Positions 7,663 to 15,114 of a stretch of 42,612 bases of DNA are shown piece by piece. The translations under genes and the position numbers were made by a program. The first letter of the stretch is position 1. Each line of letters begins with the position of its first letter. The stretch covers positions 1 through 42,612 of the forward strand of contig JAFXVN010000037.1 of the NCBI GenBank assembly GCA_017524545.1. Reading direction: 5' to 3'. The notes below the pieces were generated by a model. That model did not search any database. It was not told the DNA's origin and worked only from the letters and a program-made list of their open reading frames with translations. The DNA is from Bacteroidaceae bacterium (GTDB lineage: Bacteria; Bacteroidota; Bacteroidia; Bacteroidales; Bacteroidaceae).

Positions 7663-10600
7663 TTATTTTATTACTTTCTTCCCATTCACGATGTAGATAC
7701 CCTTTGGAATTGACCATTGACCATTGACCATTGACCATTTGCGGCCGCTGAGGTCGTAGATGGCATCTCCATCATTTTTTATTTTTAATTTTTCATTTTT
7801 AATTTCATCTATTCCTGTTGGGTCTGCCTCCATCAACGTCAGCTGGAAGTTATCTGCGCTCCACCATGATGTTCCTGTTGCCTTGAGGCTTATGGTCAGC
7901 ACGTCGCCCTTGCCCACGCTGACTTCGGGCACCGTCACCTTCTGCCATCCCATTGGCAGGTCGCCTGTTGCCGTTGTTCCTGTGCCGGTAAAGTTTGTCT
8001 GCTGGCTGTCTTTTCCTGCCGATGCAGCGAGTGTCAAAGGTACATTCGAACTGCCTCGGAGGATGGCTGAGAGGGCGTACCTTCCTGCTGGCAGTCCGCT
8101 GATTTTCTGTGTCATCGATGACGTATAGGAGCTGGCAGACCAGTAGTTGAAGTAGGGATTTGAGGTATCGCTGTCGTGTGCTTCTCCCTTACTGAAATCG
8201 ACGTTCTGCACCGTCCATCCGTCTTTGCGCTGGCCTGTAGCCTGCGGATTGATTATCATTCCTGAAGCATCACGGGTGCCGTCTGCATTCAAAGGCCATA
8301 CTGCCATCAGGGTTTCGTCGTACTCTGCCATGAGGTAAGACAATTCTTCATCAGTGGAAGGCAAATCGCCCACACGTGTCAGTACGAAATTGTCAGCTCC
8401 TGCCCAGCGGACTTTCATGGGTGCTATGTTGCGCACACCCACACGCAGCTTGCCGCCAGTGACAGCAATCTGCTCGACGCTGATTGGCGGGTCGGTAATC
8501 GTGCCATCGGTCATTACGGGTGCCGTCCATAGTTGTTCTGCTGTCTGTCCGTAGAGTGCTACGGCTCCGTCTGCAGCTCCCGACTGGAACACGTTGGCAC
8601 TGAGGCGGTAGATGCCATCCGCAAGCCCTGTAATGTCCTGGCAGTAATCGAAGCTTATGCCGCTGGCCGTGGGGTGCCATACCTCGAAATAGGTGTCGCC
8701 TGATGCTTCTTTGGTGAAGCCGCTGTCGGCACTGCGCACGCATGTCCATCCGGGGATGTCTGTCTTGGAATTGGCAACGACGGTGCCGTTCTTGATTCCT
8801 CCTAACTCCACTTCATCGCTTGTGCTGTTGCCACCGAAGATGGTGTATGCTGACAGGCGGAACCGGCAGTTTTCCGATGTGGCGAAATCTGAAAGCGTTA
8901 GGCTCATCTCCTTGTCTTCCAGCTGCTGGCGGTCGGCGAATGTCGTCATGGTTTCCCATTCCGTGCCGTTGAAGCGTTCCAGGTCGAGGTGGTCGGTAGT
9001 GTCGCCGTTATCGTTGACGATGTTGAAGGTCAATGTCTTTTTCTTATTATTGTATGTGGCAGTCAGCGAAGGCTTCTTCACGCTTGGTGTCCACCAGACG
9101 GGTGCCTTCGTATAGGCCGCGTTGTAGGCGAAGGTGGCGCGGTGGTCGCGATAGACCTCTCCGGCGGGCGTGAGGTCCTTGCTGGGGTTGGCATCGTAGT
9201 ACATATAAGTAATGTACATGTCTGTTGCGTAGATGGCATAGCGTTCAATCCATGGACTGTCGTCGATTTTCTCCAAGAGGGCTTGCACGTATTTTGCCAC
9301 GTTTGCGTAGCTCCAGTCGCCATCGAGGTAGTCACCGCCGCTCTTGTTCCACGAGGCGCTGATTTCCATTTCGGTGAGCCATACGGGGCGGCCGGTATTG
9401 TTGTAGATGCTCTTGCATTGGTTTACGAACCAGCTGGCGTATGATGAAGCCGACTTGCCGCCCACCCACCAATAGGCATGGGTGACGGCAAAGTCGCAAC
9501 GTGTCTCGTTGTCGTTTTGGTCAACGTATTTGAAGTAATTGGTCAGATAACTGAGGTCCGTGGGCTGCGGAGAACCCACGCGGCCGCCTCCTGCACGGAA
9601 ATCCTTTGTCAGGAGGTAGGCGTTCCATTCATGGATTGTCCCGCCACAGGAGCATTTGTCGCTGGTGTGCTGTTCCGAGTGCTCCGGCTCGTTCAGCGAG
9701 AAGGCAGCTGTAGAGGTGTGGCTGTTGACATCGTCCGCGCTTGGCCAATTGAGGTGCTGGCGGCAGGGGACATACTCCATGTCGTCTGTTGACGAGTAGG
9801 CGGCGTTCCATGCCCAGAACCAAGTGGCGCGCAGACCGGGACCGCCGGATGCGCCCGCTGTGTTGGCCCATCCTTTCTTCGACAGATACGGCCAAGGCTT
9901 GATGCATACCGAGGTGACGCGACGTGAGAGAGGTGTGGGCAGCGTGATGTCCAGGTCGGCATGGTCGGCCACATAAGTACGGCTGTATCCGCTGCCGTTG
10001 CGCCCTGTAGCCAATGTAACCATGTAGCCGCGACGCAGGGTGAAGCCAGTCATGCTGTTGCTGTGCTCGGCAAGGTCTGTATGGTTGCCCTTGCCAAGTG
10101 TGAACGGAGTCTCGGCAGTGGCCGTGAAGATGGTCTCTGGAATGGGAATAATGGCTGTGCCGTTCAGGTATATTTCCACGCGACAGTTGTTGTTCACCCT
10201 GACCGGATTACCATTGATGCGGACATATTTCAGGTAGTCCGACTTCACCGTCGACGGGGCAATGTTGTCGATGATGAGCCATGTACGGTCGCTGCAGAGG
10301 TCAACCCTCGAGGTGCCAATGAAAGGATTCGTGTTGGCAGTGATGTGGATGTCTATCGTGTCGCTGCGGCTGATGGTCGTGCCTCTCAACTGGATGTAGT
10401 CAATCTCCCGCACACCCTGGGCATTGATATACTCAGGGCTCACGAAGGACTGCCGGTCGGTGTTGTAGTTGCCCGCCGTTGCCGGAATGATGGTCATCTG
10501 CGAATGGCTGCCCTTGTTCTTGTTGTAATAGACACTGACGTAATTGCTGCTTTTGTTCGCACCGTCAATGCCCATGCAGGCACCAGTGTTTTTCTTGTTG

Positions 10601-10956
10601 GTGAGATAGGTGTATGTCCCCTCGTCGGCACTCCAGCAGAAACGGTCGTCGGTGGAGGCGGCGTCCTCGAACACGATGCTCCATGAATCGGAACCACTGG
10701 CAGCCAGGTACTTGCCGCTACTCTTCTGCTTCAGCAGGACGTAGCCGCTCTTGCCGCAGTCCTCTGCAATGAATATGAAGGTGGAGGCTTTGGTGGCGCT
10801 CCAAGCAGACAGAGCCGGTTCGCTGCCATTGGCATTACCGCCAAGCAGTTTCTCGTAGATGTTCAACCAGATAAAGTATTCCGTGCCACTGGTCAACGCT
10901 GCATGGGAGATGCCAGTTGTCATAGTCATGGCGAGGAGAAGTAAAAATCTATTCAT
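7663..10956 (-). CDS. Secreted GH128-like glycoside hydrolase (probable beta-1,3-glucanase), multi-domain
   Basis: 1097 residues with a signal peptide (MNRFLLLLAMTMTTGISHA). Residues about 20-150 look like a beta-trefoil or ricin-like module. The middle, about 355-620, matches the glycosyl-hydrolase catalytic core of the GH128 type: a WFWAWN segment near 375, SLNEPEH near 420 with the likely acid/base Glu, VTHAYWW near 490, and WLTEMEIS near 528 with the likely nucleophile Glu. An FN3-like stretch follows (about 630-740), then two jelly-roll, carbohydrate-binding-like modules (about 745-870 and 910-1040), and the tail IYDLSGRK...GIYIVNGKKVIK. GH128 members cleave beta-1,3-glucan; the exact substrate here is inferred. 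It is first in an operon with DUF6057 and PD40 genes. The tail is interrupted by a short repeat encoding WSMVNGQWSI. Confidence 0.7.
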   Translation of the reverse strand: MNRFLLLLAMTMTTGISHAALTSGTEYFIWLNIYEKLLGGNANGSEPALSAWSATKASTFIFIAEDCGKSGYVLLKQKSSGKYLAASGSDSWSIVFEDAASTDDRFCWSADEGTYTYLTNKKNTGACMGIDGANKSSNYVSVYYNKNKGSHSQMTIIPATAGNYNTDRQSFVSPEYINAQGVREIDYIQLRGTTISRSDTIDIHITANTNPFIGTSRVDLCSDRTWLIIDNIAPSTVKSDYLKYVRINGNPVRVNNNCRVEIYLNGTAIIPIPETIFTATAETPFTLGKGNHTDLAEHSNSMTGFTLRRGYMVTLATGRNGSGYSRTYVADHADLDITLPTPLSRRVTSVCIKPWPYLSKKGWANTAGASGGPGLRATWFWAWNAAYSSTDDMEYVPCRQHLNWPSADDVNSHTSTAAFSLNEPEHSEQHTSDKCSCGGTIHEWNAYLLTKDFRAGGGRVGSPQPTDLSYLTNYFKYVDQNDNETRCDFAVTHAYWWVGGKSASSYASWFVNQCKSIYNNTGRPVWLTEMEISASWNKSGGDYLDGDWSYANVAKYVQALLEKIDDSPWIERYAIYATDMYITYMYYDANPSKDLTPAGEVYRDHRATFAYNAAYTKAPVWWTPSVKKPSLTATYNNKKKTLTFNIVNDNGDTTDHLDLERFNGTEWETMTTFADRQQLEDKEMSLTLSDFATSENCRFRLSAYTIFGGNSTSDEVELGGIKNGTVVANSKTDIPGWTCVRSADSGFTKEASGDTYFEVWHPTASGISFDYCQDITGLADGIYRLSANVFQSGAADGAVALYGQTAEQLWTAPVMTDGTITDPPISVEQIAVTGGKLRVGVRNIAPMKVRWAGADNFVLTRVGDLPSTDEELSYLMAEYDETLMAVWPLNADGTRDASGMIINPQATGQRKDGWTVQNVDFSKGEAHDSDTSNPYFNYWSASSYTSSMTQKISGLPAGRYALSAILRGSSNVPLTLAASAGKDSQQTNFTGTGTTATGDLPMGWQKVTVPEVSVGKGDVLTISLKATGTSWWSADNFQLTLMEADPTGIDEIKNEKLKIKNDGDAIYDLSGRKWSMVNGQWSIPKGIYIVNGKKVIK
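7709..7740. repeat. Tandem TGACCAT repeat in coding sequence
   Basis: Four copies of ATTGACC in direct tandem, in frame in the tail of the GH128-like protein, where they encode the SMVNGQWS segment that splits the conserved tail motif. Confidence 0.75.
7771..7810. repeat. AT-rich repeat in coding sequence
   Basis: ATTTTTAATTTTTCATTTTTAATTT-type repeats encode GIDEIKNEKLKIKNDGD just before the C-terminal tail of the GH128-like protein. The reading frame is kept. Confidence 0.65.
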
Positions 10957-10983
10957 GGTCAGTTAGAATTTATTTTCGTGCCG

Positions 10984-10991
10984 CAAAGATA
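10984..10991 (-). promoter_or_regulatory. Bacteroidetes-type -7 box (TATCTTTG)
   Basis: On the minus strand TATCTTTG fits TAnnTTTG and lies about 28 nt upstream of the GH128-like start at 10956. It would drive the GH128-DUF6057-PD40 operon. Confidence 0.55.
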
Positions 10992-11107
10992 CAACTTTTT
11001 TATATTCTAATTGATAATTCAATGATTAAAAACCCAAAAATAAATCAAAATGCATAATTTTGCGTGGTTACTTACCAATTTATATATAATTACCTGGTGG
11101 ATGTTAC

Positions 11108-11183
11108 ACAACCATTTTTGGTTGTAAAAGCCTAATACAACTTTTTATGGTTGTAAAGTGTAAAAACAACCGGAAAAGGTTGT
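11108..11183. repeat. Three 18-nt hairpins at exact 29-bp period
   Basis: Inverted repeats ACAAC-N8-GTTGT occur at 11108-11125, 11137-11154 and 11166-11183. The two spacers (11126-11136 and 11155-11165) are 11 nt each and A-rich, so the unit repeats every 29 bp. The pentamer arms are conserved, while the loops differ (CATTTTTG, TTTTTATG, CGGAAAAG). It lies between the GH128-like gene promoter and the truncated DUF3307 frame. An operator array for a dimeric regulator, a recombination site or small RNA hairpins are all possible. Confidence 0.75.
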
Positions 11184-11580
11184 GAATAATCCATCTTGTA
11201 TATGCCTAAGTGGTGCCTGGATGTCAGACAATCGGGTTTGGGCGGTTGCGGTCTGTTACATGTTGGCATTGAAGCCCTCTTCCATCCTGTTGGGAACTTT
11301 TATAGCCAAGTGGACACCCAAGGAGAACAAGGAAATCAGCCTGCCAAATGCAGGAGCATGGATTGGCTATCTTGAAAGGGTTCTGATACTGACATTCATG
11401 TTAGTTGGTTGCATGGATGGCATAGGCTTCCTACTTGCAGCCAAGTCCGTTTTCCGCTTTGGAGAGCTGACGAAACCAAGCGAAGTGAAAATAACGGAAT
11501 ATGTGATGATAGGAACCCTCTCCAGCTTCACCATCGCCATCATCCTCGGAGCCATTGCATCAAGGGTGATAGGCGGCTAA
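11182..11580 (+). pseudogene. Truncated DUF3307-like membrane protein (C-terminal half)
   Basis: The 132-codon frame opens with GTG at 11182; an ATG at 11221 would give 119 residues. The part NAGAWIGYLERVLIL followed by AAKSVFRFGELTKP and YVMIGTLSSFTIAIILGA resembles the C-terminal region of DUF3307 membrane proteins of Bacteroidetes, which as I recall are about twice this length. The N-terminal DUF3307 domain is missing, and the frame begins inside a hairpin array. Three hydrophobic segments remain. I read it as a remnant left by a deletion or recombination at the hairpins, though a short functional protein cannot be ruled out. Confidence 0.55.
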
Positions 11581-11590
11581 GCCGCCCCTA
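11570..11590. terminator. Stem-loop enclosing the DUF3307 stop codon
   Basis: GGCGGC (11572-11577) and GCCGCC (11581-11586) pair with the TAA stop codon as the 3-nt loop. No T-run follows, so termination is uncertain. A similar GCGGC/GCCGC core appears at about 23891, which suggests an interspersed palindrome. Confidence 0.4.
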
Positions 11591-11616
11591 CGGACTGGAC
11601 AAAGACAGAAAAAGAA

Positions 11617-12532
11617 ATGAATAGATTTGTAATCACTATGGCTTTGGCGGCATTGGTATTCAGTGGCTGCCGCGAAGAAGCCGATTATCATCCCTATATC
11701 GGCGAAACCGGGGATTTAGCTTACGACAGCTATTCCTCACAGTTTGACTACCTCTGGAAATGCATGAGCACCGGCTATGTGTTCTGGGATGTGGACGAAA
11801 CAGACTGGGATGCTGTTTACGACGAGTACATGCCCAAATTCCAGGCTCTCGACGCGAAGCATGAGGCGGGACAGGATGTCACCCTTGCCGAACTGGAGAC
11901 ACTCTATAGAGGGGTTGTAGGCGGTTTGAAGGACCATCACTTTTATTTTATGGTTAAAAACCTGTTTCCTCGCCAAACGACACGGAGTCCGATTTCTACA
12001 TTGAGCCAGGACAGCTCGAAGTGGAAAGCAGGGATTACTATATTGAGCCAAGAGCCGACGAGCAAACAAAGCTGGACTTGTTCCTGAGCAACATCGAACA
12101 GCATTACGACATAGAAGTGCATGAAACAGCCTCCGTTGAGATACCTGTATTGGAGGGTTCTGTCATTTACCATTACTGCCTGATTAAGCTTCCCGACGGG
12201 CGCAAGATACCCTATCTCTGGCAATCGATGGCAGCCCTCACACCCATTATAAAAGCTTCGGTAAGCGACGCTTCCAACCTAATAGGCCATTGGCTAACCG
12301 CCATCGCCGAGACGCCACGCGAGCAGCTGGCCGGTATCATTCTGGACAATCGCGCCAACGGTGGCGGGTATCAGGATGACATGGATTATCTCTTAGGCTC
12401 CTATATCGACGAAAAGACAGAGATTTTCAAGACGCGCTACAAGGAAGGGCCTGGGCGGTTGGAGCATTCCGCCTGGACGCCCTATTACATCTATCCTTAA
12501 AGCCAATACCATCGCGACCTCACTGCCGAGAA
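11617..12532 (+). pseudogene. S41-type protease-like lipoprotein, frameshifted and truncated
   Basis: The first part (from 11617) has a lipoprotein signal ending ALVFSGC and continues FDYLWKCMSTGYVFWDVD and YRGVVGGLKDHHFYFMVKN, as in N-terminal parts of Bacteroidetes S41 (C-terminal-processing-like) proteases. Near 11955-11968 the homologous reading shifts to another frame (SPNDTESDFYIEPGQLEVES), which runs through LAGIILDNRANGGG to a TAA at 12498-12500. The same frame then still reads SQYHRDLTAENR before hitting an inverted repeat at 12533. The region with the catalytic Ser of S41 enzymes is gone. The frameshift, the in-frame stop and the truncation together say pseudogene. Confidence 0.75.
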
Positions 12533-12590
12533 TAGACTTATAGCTCATTTTGCAGGCTACGATATGCCCGCAAAATGAGCTATAAGTCTA
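12533..12590. repeat. Perfect 21-bp inverted repeat with 16-nt loop
   Basis: Left arm 12533-12553 and right arm 12570-12590 are exact reverse complements (TAGACTTATAGCTCATTTTGC and its complement). It abuts the point where the S41 pseudogene loses similarity. There is no T-run after it. It could be the ends of a minimal mobile element, a remnant of one, or a strong RNA hairpin. Confidence 0.8.
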
Positions 12591-12745
12591 GAAAGATTAC
12601 ATGCTGTGTGTAAAAGGCTAATACCGCTAATCTGTGATGTTCTATGCCGTTGCTTCTTGACTGCCAATACTTGGCGTATAGTTCAATTTATAGAGGAAAA
12701 CCGAAAAAATGCCTGTACTTTTATGGTTTAGTCGTTTATTATTTG
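12591..12745. other. Intergenic region upstream of the NRPS operon
   Basis: No gene seen. It holds the promoter region of the SpoIIE gene at its end (see 12746-12753) and no clear operator. Confidence 0.4.
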
Positions 12746-12753
12746 TATTTTTG
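12746..12753 (+). promoter_or_regulatory. Bacteroidetes-type -7 box (TATTTTTG)
   Basis: TATTTTTG matches TAnnTTTG and lies 18 nt before the ATG of the SpoIIE-type sensor gene. I see no second such box before the STAS or NRPS genes, so one transcript for all three is inferred. Confidence 0.5.
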
Positions 12754-12771
12754 TAGCCAGTAAATAGCATA

Positions 12772-14787
12772 ATGAAAAAGAAGTCTCTTCCGATAGTATG
12801 TGCGGTGTTTCTCGTGGTTGCGATGACGCTTCAGTTCGTCGTGTCGTATAGCCGTGAGAAGAAAGAACTGGTGAATCAGATTGAGTACAAGATGGAGCTG
12901 GCGCACAAGGACTTTATCTTTGAGGTGTTCGATGTGGTGGAGGCAACGGAAGATATTTCGCGATTCTTCCCAGAGTTTACGGACGATTCAGAGGAATTGT
13001 ACGCATTGGTAGAGATGGTGCTTTCTCATTTCCCGGATTTGTACTGCTGCTATGTGGCTTTTATACCTGAGCATTCGCCCAAGAAGGGTCATAGGTATGC
13101 ACCTTGTGCGTTTCGCAAGGAAAAAGATACGATTCAGACGTATGATTTCGGTGTGCATGTCCCTTATTTAGAGCGCGATTGGTACACGGGTGCTTTGGAG
13201 AGTGACGATAATGGTTATTGGAGTTTGCCGTACAACGACAGCGACCACGAGGATCCTATCTTCACGCATTCGCAGAAGGTGTATGACAAAAATGGCAAGT
13301 TGGTAGGTGTGGCTGGAGCGGACTGCACCTTGGAATGGACGAAGCAGATGTTAGAGGATATCATGCCGTACGACGATGCGGTCTGCCAACTTTTCAGTAA
13401 GGATGGAACGCTTATCGTGGCTTGCGGTAATGTTGAACACATCAATGATATGATTGTGTGCAGGAAGCAACTTTCTCCGACGGATATGCAGTTGGTGATA
13501 GGTGTGCCTAAGCATCATATAAGCGATGCCATCACTGGCATCAGTTTAATCACGCTCTCGGTGTTGCTGAGCGGCATTTTGGTCGTCGGGCTGCTGCTGC
13601 GCCATATCAAGAAGGAACACGATGCGTTCGTGCGCGTGGAGACGGCAAGCAAGGTGATGGAGAAAGAGATGCAGATTGCCAGTGGGATACAACTTGGGAT
13701 GCTTCCGAATAAAGGTAAAAGATTAAAAGTGAAAGGTGAGCGGGAAGACGTGCAGATTGATGCGAAGTTGATACCGATGCGGGAAGTGGGAGGTGACCTG
13801 TACGACTACTTCCGCAAGGGGGAGGACCTGTTCTTCATCATCGGTGACGTGAGCGGTAAGGGTGTACCGGCAGCGATGTTCATGAGTGCGACCGTCAACC
13901 TGTTCCGCTCGGCTGTTCAACGCTTGCAATCGCCCAAAGCGATTATAGAGGAGATGAATCATGTGCTGAGTGATAATAACCCGAGTCTGATGTTTGTCAC
14001 CGCCTTTGTCGGTCGGTTGCATGTGCCTACAGGCGAGTTGCTCTACTGCAATGCGGCACACTGCAAACCGATTCATTTACGATTTACCACTGATACACTG
14101 CCCATTGTGCCGAATATGCCGCTGGGGTTTGATGGGAAGTTCCGATTTGTGGAGCAGGGAGTGCTGTTAGGTAAGGGAGATTCAATTGTATTCTATACGG
14201 ATGGTATCACAGAGGCGCGAAACGAGAAACGGGAGATGTTGGGATTGGAACGATGGACGAAAATAGTCGAAAGGAGTCCACAAGTCGAAAGTCTCCTGGC
14301 GGAGGTGAAGACGTTTATCGGGAATGCGGAACAGACGGATGACATCACGCTGATGACGATTCGAAAGACCGATGCCGTGGAACCGCTTACGCTGCGGGTT
14401 GAGAACCGAATGGACTGTTGGCCGGAACTGCGGGCAGCATTGCATGACTACGGACTGTGCGCCGGTATGGAACTGCGGGCGCTGAAGAAGACAGAAGTTG
14501 CCATCGAAGAAGCGGTGGTGAATATCGTCAAGTACTCGCAAGCGGAATGGATGGAATTAGAGATTAGAGGATTAATGGATGAGAGGATGAGCGGATTAGA
14601 GGTGACGCTGCGCGATAACGGGGTGGCTTTTGACCCGACCAAGCGGGCAGAGGTAGATACCGAACAGGTTACGGCAGAACGACAGATAGGCGGTTTGGGA
14701 ATCGCTTTATTACATAAAATTGCAGATGAAGTGCGCTACAGTCGCACGAACGAAATAAACGAATTAACAATACTAAAAAACTTATAA
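12772..14787 (+). CDS. Membrane sensor with SpoIIE-type PP2C phosphatase and HATPase anti-sigma-like domain
   Basis: 671 residues. One transmembrane helix near 7-25, an extracytoplasmic Cache-like sensor (about 30-250, with RDWYTGA and VGVAGADCTLEW), and a second helix near 255-275. The PP2C/SpoIIE domain follows (about 300-530): VGGDLYDYF near 336, GDVSGKGVPAAMF near 360, FYTDGITEARN near 475 and TDDITLMTI near 522 carry the metal-binding Asp residues. The C-terminal HATPase domain (about 535-671) has the N box EEAVVNIVKYS and IGGLGIALLHKIADEV. Such proteins can dephosphorylate a STAS antagonist and, through the HATPase part, phosphorylate or bind it. The STAS gene follows 2 nt downstream, which fits a partner-switching pair. 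Two in-frame repeats (13711-13738 and 14554-14602) encode KGKRLKVKGERED and ELEIRGLMDERM. Confidence 0.85.
   Translation: MKKKSLPIVCAVFLVVAMTLQFVVSYSREKKELVNQIEYKMELAHKDFIFEVFDVVEATEDISRFFPEFTDDSEELYALVEMVLSHFPDLYCCYVAFIPEHSPKKGHRYAPCAFRKEKDTIQTYDFGVHVPYLERDWYTGALESDDNGYWSLPYNDSDHEDPIFTHSQKVYDKNGKLVGVAGADCTLEWTKQMLEDIMPYDDAVCQLFSKDGTLIVACGNVEHINDMIVCRKQLSPTDMQLVIGVPKHHISDAITGISLITLSVLLSGILVVGLLLRHIKKEHDAFVRVETASKVMEKEMQIASGIQLGMLPNKGKRLKVKGEREDVQIDAKLIPMREVGGDLYDYFRKGEDLFFIIGDVSGKGVPAAMFMSATVNLFRSAVQRLQSPKAIIEEMNHVLSDNNPSLMFVTAFVGRLHVPTGELLYCNAAHCKPIHLRFTTDTLPIVPNMPLGFDGKFRFVEQGVLLGKGDSIVFYTDGITEARNEKREMLGLERWTKIVERSPQVESLLAEVKTFIGNAEQTDDITLMTIRKTDAVEPLTLRVENRMDCWPELRAALHDYGLCAGMELRALKKTEVAIEEAVVNIVKYSQAEWMELEIRGLMDERMSGLEVTLRDNGVAFDPTKRAEVDTEQVTAERQIGGLGIALLHKIADEVRYSRTNEINELTILKNL
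13711..13738. repeat. AAAGGTAAAAGATTAAAAG repeat inside the SpoIIE gene
   Basis: An AT-rich repeat of the window's common style lies between the signalling linker and the phosphatase domain, encoding KGKRLKVKGE in frame. Confidence 0.6.
14554..14602. repeat. GATTAGAGGATTAATGGATG-type repeat in the HATPase domain
   Basis: Repeated GATTAGAG and GGATGAG units encode ELEIRGLMDERMSGLEV between the N box and the next ATP-binding motif, where a loop is expected. Confidence 0.6.
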
Positions 14788-14789
14788 CT

Positions 14790-15095
14790 ATGCAAGTTAA
14801 CATTCAACCGAACGGACAGGAGATGACCGTTCAACTCATCGGAGAATTAGACACAATGGCAACCACCGAACAGGCAGAAGAGTTACAACAAGTACTGAAC
14901 ATCGCCGATAAGGCGCTGCTCATCGATTGCAGCGAGATGGAGTATATCTCTTCGGCAGGTCTGCGTTTCTTTATGCAGCTCAAGCGCGAGAGTGAAGCAA
15001 AGGGCGGTTCAATCCGCATTGCTCATCTGAACGAAGATGTAGCCGACATCTTCAGCATGAGCGGTTTCCAGAACATCTTTACAATTGAAAGTTGA
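14790..15095 (+). CDS. STAS-domain anti-sigma factor antagonist
   Basis: 101 residues, a single STAS domain. The motif LIDCSEMEYISSAGLRFFMQL near 47-67 contains the serine that is phosphorylated in SpoIIAA/RsbV-type proteins. It starts 2 nt after the stop of the SpoIIE-HATPase gene, and its own stop comes 19 nt before the NRPS start, so the three are probably translated from one message. The role would be to bind or release the HATPase partner according to phosphorylation. What downstream target it controls is unknown: no sigma factor lies in the window. The last codons (TIES stop) fall within a GAAAGTTGAAATT repeat. Confidence 0.85.
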   Translation: MQVNIQPNGQEMTVQLIGELDTMATTEQAEELQQVLNIADKALLIDCSEMEYISSAGLRFFMQLKRESEAKGGSIRIAHLNEDVADIFSMSGFQNIFTIES

Positions 15096-15113
15096 AATTT
15101 AAAAGTTGAAAGC
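15084..15113. repeat. GAAAGTTGAAATTTAAAAG repeat at the STAS/NRPS junction
   Basis: Short AT-rich direct repeats (GAAAGTTGAA, AAAAGTTGAAAG) contain the STAS stop and the gap before the NRPS start codon. Confidence 0.55.
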
Positions 15114-15114
15114 C

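Noticed and set aside
11108-11183. CRISPR array
   Set aside because: Units are only 18 nt with 11-nt spacers, and the loops vary inside the repeat; no cas genes are near.
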